From the NCBI GenBank assembly GCA_030607895.1, contig JAUWJC010000080.1, positions 1-11,529 on the forward strand: a stretch of DNA of 11,529 bases, in the 5' to 3' direction. Every line of letters begins with the position of its first letter. Position 1 is the first letter of the stretch. This DNA is from Pirellulales bacterium (GTDB lineage: Bacteria; Planctomycetota; Planctomycetia; Pirellulales; Thermoguttaceae). Below the pieces are notes generated by a model. The model ran no database searches and was not told the DNA's origin. It worked only from the letters and a program-made list of their open reading frames with translations. Shown in pieces: positions 1 to 5,946 of the stretch. The translations under genes and the position numbers were made by a program.

Positions 1-84
1 AGCGGAAGGGGGAAAGCGGAAGGGGGAAGGGGGAAGGCCGAATCGGGAAAGCGCACGGGGGAAGGCGGAAGGGGGAAAAGCGAA
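1..84. repeat. Degenerate 7-base-period purine-rich array
   Basis: Read in steps of seven from base 1, this stretch divides into twelve heptamers, eleven of which end in GAA. The commonest are GGGGGAA and AGCGGAA, and bases 1-14 are repeated exactly at 15-28. The strand is almost entirely purine. No reading frame here resembles a protein. Short tandem repeats of heptanucleotides (STRR) are known from cyanobacterial genomes; linking this array to that class is inference. The array may continue to the left of the window. Confidence 0.75.
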
Positions 85-344
85 GATAATCATTTCACCG
101 ACCCGTCCAGGCACCTCTCGTTCCCATGCTCTGCGTGGGAACGCCATGTCGCGACGCTCTGCGTCGCTGAAGCGGAATTCACTGTGACGCAATGGGTTAC
201 GCCGATGCAGGGCCGCAGAGCGGCGAAGCGTGCGTTACGACGCAAAGCGTCGTAACGAGGTCTGCGAACAGGTTGGGCGAATGTTTGCAAGTGAAGACGG
301 CATTGCGAAGCCGCAAGCGGCTAGATTGCCCCCTTCCGCCTTCC
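60..344. repeat. Repeat island bounded by 16-bp inverted repeats
   Basis: Bases 60-75 (GGAAGGCGGAAGGGGG) recur as an exact reverse complement at 329-344, so they bracket the hairpin cluster between them. The arms belong to the flanking 7-base-period arrays, so the bracketing may be a by-product of those arrays rather than the ends of a mobile element. I see no transposase and could not identify a target-site duplication. Confidence 0.5.
119..321. repeat. Cluster of five short perfect or near-perfect hairpins
   Basis: Five hairpins with loops of two or three bases lie within about 200 bases. They are 119-143 (11-bp arms, one G-T wobble, loop TCT), 151-167 (7-bp perfect arms, loop TCT), 212-224 (5 bp, loop AGA), 233-257 (11 bp perfect, loop AAA) and 310-321 (5 bp, loop AA). 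The first, with core GTTCCCATGC-TCT-GCGTGGGAAC, resembles a palindrome I recall as dispersed in planctomycete and cyanobacterial genomes, but I cannot confirm this by search. The cluster lies 3' of serA. Together with the flanking arrays it accounts for most of the gene-free stretch 1-366. Confidence 0.75.
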
Positions 345-375
345 ACCTTCCGCGTTTCCCCTGTCCTCACTTTCC
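329..375. repeat. Second 7-base-period array, overlapping serA stop
   Basis: Read on the minus strand, this pyrimidine-rich stretch shows the same 7-base rhythm as bases 1-84, with units such as GGCGGAA, GGTGGAA and CGCGGAA. It runs into the serA stop codon at 367-369. The last residues of SerA are therefore encoded at the edge of repeat-like sequence. Confidence 0.5.
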
Positions 376-1995
376 CGTCCAGGCGGGGAGTTCGTCGGTG
401 GGGGGGAGATTGACGACGTGGGCTCGCTTGATCTCGTCCAGTGCCAGGACCTCGGCCAGGGCTTCGGCGGGCGGTTGCGAGTCGAGCGCCAACACACCGA
501 CCGCCCCGCCGCCCGGCTCGCTGCTTCCCCGCCCGACCGTCATCTGGGCGATGTTGATGTGGTGGGCCCCGAAGATGCTGCCCACGCGGCCGATTACGCC
601 CGGCGTGTCGTGGTGCTCGAAGAGCAGCAAAACGCCGTCCAGCGAGCTTTCCAGGCGGAAATTTCCTTTCTGGACCAGTCGGGGCATGTTGCTGCCGAAG
701 AGGGTTCCGGCGGCAATGGAGGTCCGCTTGTCGCTGGCCACTTCGGCGGTGATCAGGGAACTGAAGTCGCGGATGTCGCTGCTTCGCTCTTCAACCAGTT
801 CGATACCCCGTTCGGCGAGTAACATTCCGGCATTGACGATGTTGACTTCGGTGTCCAGGGCGTTTTCCAGCAGGCCGGCCGCAAACGCAGCCGACAACAG
901 CCCGGTATCTTTCTTGGCCACTTCGCCCTGGTAGTGCAAGCGGCAGGAGTTGGGTGGGCAATGATCCACCTGCGCCAGCAGCAACCCCAGCCGGTACGCC
1001 ACGTTCAAGTATCCGCGAAGACTCGCCAGTGTCTTGGGATCCAGCGGCGACATGTTCACCGACTGCTTGATTGCGCCCGTGGTGAAGAAATCGATCAAGA
1101 GCCCGGCCGCCTCGACCGCCACGTTGGTTTGGGCCTCTTCGGTGCTGGCACCCAGGTGAGGAGTACACAGAACACCGGGCATTCCAAACAGGGGGCTATC
1201 GGTGCATGGTTCGCAGGAGTAGACATCCAGCGCCACGCCGCCCAGTTGTCCGCTTCCGAGCCCCTCGGCGAGTGCCTTTTCATTGTAGATTCCACCCCGG
1301 GCGCAGTTAATCAGCCGGGCGCCCTTTCGGAGCATCTTGACTTCCTTATGGTCGATAAGATTTCGCGTCTCGTCGTTCAGCGGTGTGTGGACGGTGAGGT
1401 AGTCGACATGCGGGAGCATTTCCCGGGCGGAAGAGTAGGTCTCGATACCCAACTCTTTCGCCCGATGGCTGGAAAGGTACGGATCGTACCCGAGCAGCTT
1501 CATTTCCAGCGCCTTCGCCCGGACGGCAACCGCTTGCCCGATCCGCCCCAATCCGACTATCCCCAAAGTCTTTCCCGCCAACTGGGCGCCCATGTACTTC
1601 TTGCGATCCCAACGGCCCTCGACCAGGCTTTGATATGCCGGAGCCACGTTGCGTGAAAGGGCCAGCATCAGGGCGATAGTTTGCTCGGCGGTTGAGATGG
1701 TGTTTCCGCCGGGCGTGTTCATCACGACGATACCCTGCCGGGTGGCGGCTTTCTTGTCGATGTTGTCGGTCCCCACGCCGGCCCGGACTATCGCCTTGAG
1801 CCGCGTGTTTCCCTCCAGGGCTTCGGCCGTGATCTTCACGCCGCTACGGCAAACGGCGCCGTCGAATTCCAAGAGGGCCTTGCGTAGCTCTTCGCCTTTC
1901 AGGCCCGTGCGGACCTCGGTTTCAATATTCCCAGCCGACTCCAACAAGTTCAGGCCGTCTTGAGAAAGGTTATCCAGGACAATAACTCGTGGCAT
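367..1995 (-). CDS. serA: D-3-phosphoglycerate dehydrogenase, long form with C-terminal ACT domain
   Basis: This cytosolic enzyme oxidises 3-phosphoglycerate to 3-phosphohydroxypyruvate with NAD, the first step of serine synthesis. The 542 residues fit the long PGDH class. Substrate-binding segments lie near residues 1-100 and 285-315. The Rossmann NAD domain is in between, with GLGRIG at 148-153. An intervening domain spans about 320-450, and an ACT domain about 453-528 begins near DGVLLLFEHHDTPGVIG. The family's catalytic Arg-Glu-His set is visible as R233 (NCARGG), E262 (CEP) and H280 (TPHLGAST). In long PGDHs the ACT and intervening domains usually serve serine feedback or assembly; whether this one is inhibited by serine is unknown. 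The ATG start gives the family's usual N-terminus (MPRVIVLDNL). No clear Shine-Dalgarno precedes it, and the upstream region is a heptamer array. A TPR lipoprotein gene lies 123 bases upstream on the same strand, with no evident functional link. Confidence 0.96.
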   Translation of the reverse strand: MPRVIVLDNLSQDGLNLLESAGNIETEVRTGLKGEELRKALLEFDGAVCRSGVKITAEALEGNTRLKAIVRAGVGTDNIDKKAATRQGIVVMNTPGGNTISTAEQTIALMLALSRNVAPAYQSLVEGRWDRKKYMGAQLAGKTLGIVGLGRIGQAVAVRAKALEMKLLGYDPYLSSHRAKELGIETYSSAREMLPHVDYLTVHTPLNDETRNLIDHKEVKMLRKGARLINCARGGIYNEKALAEGLGSGQLGGVALDVYSCEPCTDSPLFGMPGVLCTPHLGASTEEAQTNVAVEAAGLLIDFFTTGAIKQSVNMSPLDPKTLASLRGYLNVAYRLGLLLAQVDHCPPNSCRLHYQGEVAKKDTGLLSAAFAAGLLENALDTEVNIVNAGMLLAERGIELVEERSSDIRDFSSLITAEVASDKRTSIAAGTLFGSNMPRLVQKGNFRLESSLDGVLLLFEHHDTPGVIGRVGSIFGAHHINIAQMTVGRGSSEPGGGAVGVLALDSQPPAEALAEVLALDEIKRAHVVNLPPTDELPAWTGK

Positions 1996-2009
1996 GGGTC
2001 TACTGTTCC

Positions 2010-2037
2010 AGTGGTCAGTGGTCAGTGCTTAGTGGTC
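2010..2037. repeat. Four-copy heptamer tandem array (AGTGGTC)
   Basis: There are four tandem 7-base units in exact register: AGTGGTC, AGTGGTC, AGTGCTT and AGTGGTC. The array lies 15 bases upstream of the serA start, in what would be its leader. It has the same period as the arrays at 1-84 and 11261-11298 but a different unit sequence. Confidence 0.8.
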
Positions 2038-2045
2038 AGGTGAGT

Positions 2046-2069
2046 GCCGCTTGCGGCTTCGCACTGCCG
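2046..2069. repeat. Dispersed 24-base element, inverted copy of 298-321
   Basis: Bases 2046-2069 match the reverse complement of 298-321 at 23 of 24 positions. Each copy contains the hairpin GCCGC-TT-GCGGC followed by TTCGCA. The copies lie on either side of serA in opposite orientation. Downstream, 2061-2075 and 2076-2090 form an imperfect 15-base direct repeat (12 of 15 identical). Confidence 0.7.
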
Positions 2070-2118
2070 GACCTTGCACTACCGAACCCTACAGCAAATG
2101 GGCCTCGGCATCAACCGG

Positions 2119-2850
2119 CTACCGCAGAGTGGGCGTATCCCAGGTTACAATCGGCGGTCCGCCCGGGGGGGTGGCGGCCAGAGGGCTTGGGCTGAAGGCC
2201 GATTGCAGAGCGGCAACGCGGGCGGAAACCTCCGGCTGGAACCGGTCCTTCCAGAGCGACCGCTGGTAGTCGGTCAAGGCTTGCGATAGCTCACCCATGT
2301 CTTCGCGGATTTTTCCCAGCGCGGCCAATGCCCGGGGGTGGTTCGGATCGGTCCGCAAGGCCTCGATCAGTTGCCGCTTGGCCTCTTTCCGATTGCCATG
2401 TTCCTGGTACAGGCGAGCCAGCTCGATTTTCGGCTCGGGGGAGGTTGTGACGCGGTCGGCCCAACCTTCGAGCAGCCGGAACGCCTCGTCCTTGCGATCC
2501 TGTTCGACCAGAAGCACCGCAAGTCCCCGGTAGCACTGATGATGGTTCGCATTGCGGTCGAGGCACATGTGGTAGTACTGCTCGGCCTGTCTCAGATAGG
2601 ATTCGCTCTTGTTGAGCGTTCCCAGGCGATGATAGGCCGACGCCAGATTGTAGTGGGCGTCTGCGTTGGCCGGATCGTCGTAGATCGCCTGCTGGAACTG
2701 CTGGATGGCTTGCTCGTACTGTGCCTGCTCGAACTGCCGCACGCCTTGCGCGTTCAGCCCGCGAGCCGACATGCTGCCGCACCCGACAGCAGTCAAACAA
2801 GACACGGCCAAGACAATGGCCCATGTTCTGGGACAAGTCGATCGGAACAC
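2119..2850 (-). CDS. TPR-repeat lipoprotein
   Basis: This is a predicted exported scaffold or assembly protein of 243 residues made of tetratricopeptide repeats; its partners are unknown. From the chosen GTG start the N-terminus reads MFRSTCPRTW, then a hydrophobic stretch, then a lipobox-like TAVGC with Cys24 as the likely acylated residue. About five TPR units follow, roughly at residues 31-64 (QFEQAQYEQAIQQFQQAI), 65-104, 105-138, 139-170 and 171-205 (ALAALGKIREDMGELSQA). The tail is Pro-rich. No ATG lies in a suitable place: the frame is open to 3852, but that part is antisense to the neighbouring gene. The alternative GTG at 2880 gives 10 more residues and has a GGAG/GAGG stretch just upstream, but makes the signal peptide's n-region unusually long. 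The gene is divergent from the DUF1570-like gene and 123 bases upstream of serA on the same strand. Assignment as a TPR protein is firm; the function is not known. Confidence 0.85.
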   Translation of the reverse strand: MFRSTCPRTWAIVLAVSCLTAVGCGSMSARGLNAQGVRQFEQAQYEQAIQQFQQAIYDDPANADAHYNLASAYHRLGTLNKSESYLRQAEQYYHMCLDRNANHHQCYRGLAVLLVEQDRKDEAFRLLEGWADRVTTSPEPKIELARLYQEHGNRKEAKRQLIEALRTDPNHPRALAALGKIREDMGELSQALTDYQRSLWKDRFQPEVSARVAALQSAFSPSPLAATPPGGPPIVTWDTPTLR

Positions 2851-3082
2851 GCAACGGACCGCTGGTATTGGCCTGGACACGTTACTCGCGCCTCGCTCCA
2901 AGAGAAGAGAAAATCGAATAGTGCCGACACCGCAACAACCGCAACGTAATGGCAATAACACCGCACAATAGCATTGCGTGCCGCCAAAGCTGGAAAGGTG
3001 AGCGGAGAATAGCCAACCAGGCCGCCCACTGCAAGAGCAATTTCCACCCGGCCAACGGGGGGGTATGGCGTGAAGCCCGCAC

Positions 3083-3110
3083 GCGACACGTGGGCCGTGC
3101 CAAGTATAAT
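3083..3110 (+). promoter_or_regulatory. Candidate promoter of the DUF1570-like gene, possibly leaderless
   Basis: A perfect TATAAT lies at 3105-3110. A partial -35 (GCGACA, 3083-3088, 4 of 6 matches to TTGACA) precedes it with a 16-base spacer. The ATG at 3118 starts 7 bases after the -10, about where transcription would begin, so the transcript may have no leader. The motif is seen; use as a promoter is inference. Confidence 0.5.
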
Positions 3111-3117
3111 AGACATT

Positions 3118-4275
3118 ATGAGCACAATGCGTAACACGATCTGTCTGGTTGCCGCACTGCTGGTGTCGTGCCTTGGTTGCGGCAGCCAGGCGTTCGCTCT
3201 TGAGCACGTGCTGCTGCGTCGCGAGGGGAAGGAACTCCAGGTCGACGGGCGGCTGCTGGTAAAGGCCCAAGACGGCGGCCTGCTGATACTCGCCCGGGAC
3301 GGTGTCCTCTGGGCGATTACGCCGGACGAACAGGTTAAACACGCTGCCGACAAGGTCCCCTTCGAGCCCCTTTCGCGCGACGAACTTTGGGCACGGCTCA
3401 AGCAGAAGCTGCCACGCGGGTTCGATGTACATCAGACGGCACACTACATGATTTGCCACAACACCTCGCGGGCGTATGCCCAGTGGTGCGGGTCGTTGTT
3501 CGAGCGGCTCTACATGGCGTTTACGAACTACTGGAGCCGGAAGGGATTCGAGCTGCGTCGGCCCGAGTTCCCGCTGGTGGCAGTTGTGTTTTCCGACGCC
3601 CGATCGTACGGCACCTTTTCGCGGGCGGAATTGGGCGAGGCGGCCGCATCGATCGTTGGGTACTACAGCCTGGAAACGAACCGGATGACGATGTACGACC
3701 TGACGGGCATCGAGGCGTTCGCACGATTCCAGAACCAGCGCAACACGACCGCCCAGATCAACCGCATTCTGGCCCGGCCCGAGGCTTCGCACACCGTGGC
3801 GACAATCGTCCACGAGGCCACGCACCAGATTGCTTTCAACTGCGGTCTGCACGCCCGTTACAGCGACTGCCCCCGATGGTTCAGCGAGGGGATCGCCGTT
3901 TATTTCGAGACTCCCGACCTGAGCAGTTCAAAGGGCTGGCGGAACATCGGCGGAGTGAACCGGCCGCGCTTGACACGGTTTCGCCTCTATCTGCGACACC
4001 GTCCGGCCGATTCGCTGGTGACGCTCATACGCGACAGCAAGCGGTTCACCGATTCGCAGCAGAGCCTCGACGCCTACGCGGAGACCTGGGCACTGACGTA
4101 CTTCCTCATCCGGCAGCGACCCAAGCAGTACATCGAGTACCTCAAACTGCTTTCCGAGAAGAAGCCCCTGGTGTGGGACACGCCCGAGAGGCGGGTCAAG
4201 GAATTTACGGACGTTTTTGGCGACCTCAAGCGGCTCGACTTCGAGTTCCTGCGCTATATTCAGCGGGTTCGTTAA
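3118..4275 (+). CDS. Exported DUF1570-like putative zinc metallopeptidase
   Basis: The protein has 385 residues and resembles the DUF1570 group common in planctomycetes. HEATH at 232-236 has the HExxH form of zincin peptidases, and WFSEGIAVYFE (254-264) supplies a plausible third zinc ligand at E257, as in gluzincin-type sites. Peptidase activity is inferred, and the substrate is unknown. The N-terminus is a signal peptide: MSTMRNTICL is followed by a hydrophobic run. It could end in AFA (signal peptidase I, after A27) or in the lipobox LVSC, which would acylate Cys18. Several starts are in frame (3070, 3118, 3127); 3118 is chosen because it gives a short normal n-region and lies just after a TATAAT. 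The stop codon TAA at 4273-4275 overlaps the first bases of a perfect 26-bp inverted repeat, so the C-terminus may have been set by insertion of that repeat. The gene is divergent from the TPR lipoprotein gene. Confidence 0.85.
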   Translation: MSTMRNTICLVAALLVSCLGCGSQAFALEHVLLRREGKELQVDGRLLVKAQDGGLLILARDGVLWAITPDEQVKHAADKVPFEPLSRDELWARLKQKLPRGFDVHQTAHYMICHNTSRAYAQWCGSLFERLYMAFTNYWSRKGFELRRPEFPLVAVVFSDARSYGTFSRAELGEAAASIVGYYSLETNRMTMYDLTGIEAFARFQNQRNTTAQINRILARPEASHTVATIVHEATHQIAFNCGLHARYSDCPRWFSEGIAVYFETPDLSSSKGWRNIGGVNRPRLTRFRLYLRHRPADSLVTLIRDSKRFTDSQQSLDAYAETWALTYFLIRQRPKQYIEYLKLLSEKKPLVWDTPERRVKEFTDVFGDLKRLDFEFLRYIQRVR

Positions 4276-4358
4276 AAAAGGGGTCAGAACTATTTTTCTG
4301 GCAACTGTGGGAGAGTTTGGGAAACGGCCTAAAGAAAAATAGTTCTGACCCCTTTTTT
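4274..4358. terminator. Perfect 26-bp inverted repeat, probable bidirectional terminator or REP-like element
   Basis: The left arm at 4274-4299 (A6-GGGGTCAGAAC-TATTTTTCT in outline) and the right arm at 4333-4358 are exact reverse complements, with a 33-base loop between them. Each outer end is a run of six A or T. RNA from either strand would therefore fold into a long stem with a terminal U-run, as bidirectional intrinsic terminators do. The element ends the DUF1570-like gene and insulates the following oxidoreductase genes. The GGGGTCAGAAC core recalls dispersed palindromes associated with IS200/IS605-like REP transposases in various bacteria; that link is inferred from memory. Confidence 0.8.
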
Positions 4359-4375
4359 CAGCGCTGCCGGACGAC

Positions 4376-4404
4376 TTGTTGTAGCCTTGGCAGTTGATTA
4401 TGAT
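4376..4404 (+). promoter_or_regulatory. Candidate promoter of the oxidoreductase cluster
   Basis: TATGAT at 4399-4404 matches the -10 consensus at 5 of 6 bases. TTGTTG at 4376-4381 is a weak -35 (3 of 6) at 17-base spacing. The site lies just after the inverted-repeat terminator and about 60 bases before the first Gfo/Idh/MocA gene. Confidence 0.4.
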
Positions 4405-4465
4405 TTAGACCTTGCCTTCCACGTCCGCAATCTAACCCCCCCACCACCAGCATGAAGGAGCTATC

Positions 4466-5785
4466 ATGTCCAATGCAGACAAGTCCCAAGCAACTCCGCG
4501 CTCGTCGCGGCGTAATTTTCTGAAGACCTCGACGGCCGCCCTCGGCACGGCAACGATCGGCAGTCTGGCTGTTGGTCGAAGCGCGCACGCGGCCGGCAGC
4601 GACATTTTGAAGGTCGGCCTGGTCGGTTGCGGCGGCCGGGGAACCGGTGCGGCCGTCAACGCACTTAACGCCGACAAAAACGCCAAGCTCACCGCCATGG
4701 CCGACGCATTCGAGGACCGCCTCAAAAGCAGCCGGGAGCGTATCAAGAAGGCCAAGCCCGACCAGATGGCCGTCACCGACGATCATTGCTTTGTCGGGTT
4801 CGACGCCTACCAGAAACTGATCGCAAGCGGCGTGGACGTGGTCGTGCTGGCCACCACTCCTCACTTCCGGCCGATGCAGTTGAAGGCGTGCGTCGAGGCG
4901 GGCAAGCACGTGTTTGCCGAAAAACCGGTCGCCGTCGACGGTCCCGGCGTTCGCAGTGTCCTGGCCTCGGCCGAGTTGGCCAAGCAAAAGGGCCTGTCGA
5001 TCGTTTCGGGGCTCTGCTGGCGATATCATCCGGGCGTGAAAGAGACGATCGGCCGCATTCTGGACGGTGCCATCGGCGATATCGTCGCCATCCAGGAGAC
5101 ATACCTCACCGGCGCGCTGTGGAAGCGCGAGCGGAAGCCGGACCAAACCGAGATGCAGTACCAGATGCTCAACTGGTACAACTTCCACTGGCTTGCGGGC
5201 GACTTCAACACCGAGCAGCACGTACACAGTCTGGACAAGGCCGGCTGGCTTATGCACGACGAGCCGCCGGCAAGAGCCTGGGGCACCGGCGGCCGCCAGA
5301 TAGACGCCGGCCCCAAGCACGGCGACATCTACGACCACCACGCCGTCTGCTACGAGCACGAAAATGGCGTTCGGGTTTACTCGTACTGCCGCCAGCAGGC
5401 CGGGTGTTTCAACAACGTCACCGACGTCATCCTCGGCACCAAGGGCCAGGCGAACGTGCTCAAGTTCCGCATCGACGGCGAGAACGAGTGGCGTTACAAG
5501 GGCAAAGGCGGCAACATGCTCGATCTGGAGCACGAGGCGCTCTTTGGGGCCATCCGCTCCGGCAAGCCGATCAACAACGGCGTCTACATGGCCCGAAGCA
5601 CCATGCTGGCCATCTTGGGACGCATGGTCGATTACACCGGACAAGCGATCACCTGGGACCAGGCGATCAATTCGAAACAAGATCTCTCGCCCAAGTCATA
5701 TACCTGGGACGCCGAGCCCCCGGTAATGCCCGGCCCCGACGGCCGCTACCCAATGGCCATCCCGGGTGTGACGAAGTTCGTGTGA
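4466..5785 (+). CDS. Tat-exported Gfo/Idh/MocA family oxidoreductase, paralog 1
   Basis: This NAD(P)-dependent oxidoreductase of 439 residues probably acts on a sugar, polyol or derivative outside the cytoplasm; the substrate is unknown. The Tat signal is SRRNFLK at 14-20, followed by an Ala-rich stretch ending in SAHA before AGSD, with likely cleavage near residue 42. The Rossmann dinucleotide motif GCGGRG is at 54-59. The EKP motif at 152-154 carries the family's catalytic Lys153. The conserved helix EQHVHSLDK at 250-258 supplies His254 and Asp257, which correspond to the family's HxxD pair. The length is normal for planctomycete Tat-exported members. AAGGAG at 4455-4460 is a good ribosome site, 5 bases before the ATG. 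It is the first of three tandem paralogs and by eye is closer to paralog 2 than to paralog 3. Its upstream region does not resemble the spacers before the other two. The family call is firm; gene symbol and reaction are not assigned. Confidence 0.93.
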   Translation: MSNADKSQATPRSSRRNFLKTSTAALGTATIGSLAVGRSAHAAGSDILKVGLVGCGGRGTGAAVNALNADKNAKLTAMADAFEDRLKSSRERIKKAKPDQMAVTDDHCFVGFDAYQKLIASGVDVVVLATTPHFRPMQLKACVEAGKHVFAEKPVAVDGPGVRSVLASAELAKQKGLSIVSGLCWRYHPGVKETIGRILDGAIGDIVAIQETYLTGALWKRERKPDQTEMQYQMLNWYNFHWLAGDFNTEQHVHSLDKAGWLMHDEPPARAWGTGGRQIDAGPKHGDIYDHHAVCYEHENGVRVYSYCRQQAGCFNNVTDVILGTKGQANVLKFRIDGENEWRYKGKGGNMLDLEHEALFGAIRSGKPINNGVYMARSTMLAILGRMVDYTGQAITWDQAINSKQDLSPKSYTWDAEPPVMPGPDGRYPMAIPGVTKFV

Positions 5786-5817
5786 CCGGAGTGCCGTGTG
5801 TGGCGGTACACACCGAT

Positions 5818-5888
5818 CCGTTTAGCCGCCGCGGCCACGCAGCGTGGCACCCGACGTGGCACCCGGCGCGGCCGTCGGGGCTAAACGG
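5818..5888. repeat. Large imperfect hairpin in the spacer between paralogs 1 and 2
   Basis: Arms 5818-5840 and 5866-5888 pair at 19 of 23 positions plus one G-T wobble. The outermost ten bases (CCGTTTAGCC / GGCTAAACGG) are perfect. A homologous hairpin occurs at the same place before paralog 3. Within the copy here is a 12-base segment (about 5861-5872) that the other copy lacks. No U-run follows, so simple intrinsic termination is unlikely. It could be an mRNA processing or stability element, or a dispersed palindromic repeat carried along in the duplication. Confidence 0.75.
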
Positions 5889-5946
5889 TTTGGCTGTACG
5901 CGAATCAAGACGCTAAACAACCCACCATCAACCCGAGGGACTCCCC

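Noticed and set aside
119..321. CRISPR-like array
   Set aside because: The hairpins differ in arm sequence, length and spacing. There is no constant repeat with unique spacers and no cas gene.
2085..2118. serA promoter (minus-strand TTGATG, 17 bases, TAGGGT)
   Set aside because: The -10 matches only 3 of 6 bases and the site abuts the TPR stop codon; too weak to list.
2851..3852. N-terminal extension of the TPR frame up to 3852
   Set aside because: The extension is antisense to the DUF1570-like gene, shows no domain and would bury the lipoprotein signal in the middle of the protein.
3387..4397. 336-residue plus-strand frame overlapping the DUF1570-like gene
   Set aside because: Arg/Pro-rich frame-shifted translation of the real gene; it reads through the inverted-repeat terminator.
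4358..5680. 440-residue open frame on the minus strand, antisense to paralog 1
   Set aside because: It mirrors a firm plus-strand gene in GC-rich DNA, has no recognisable motif and lacks a signal or start context.
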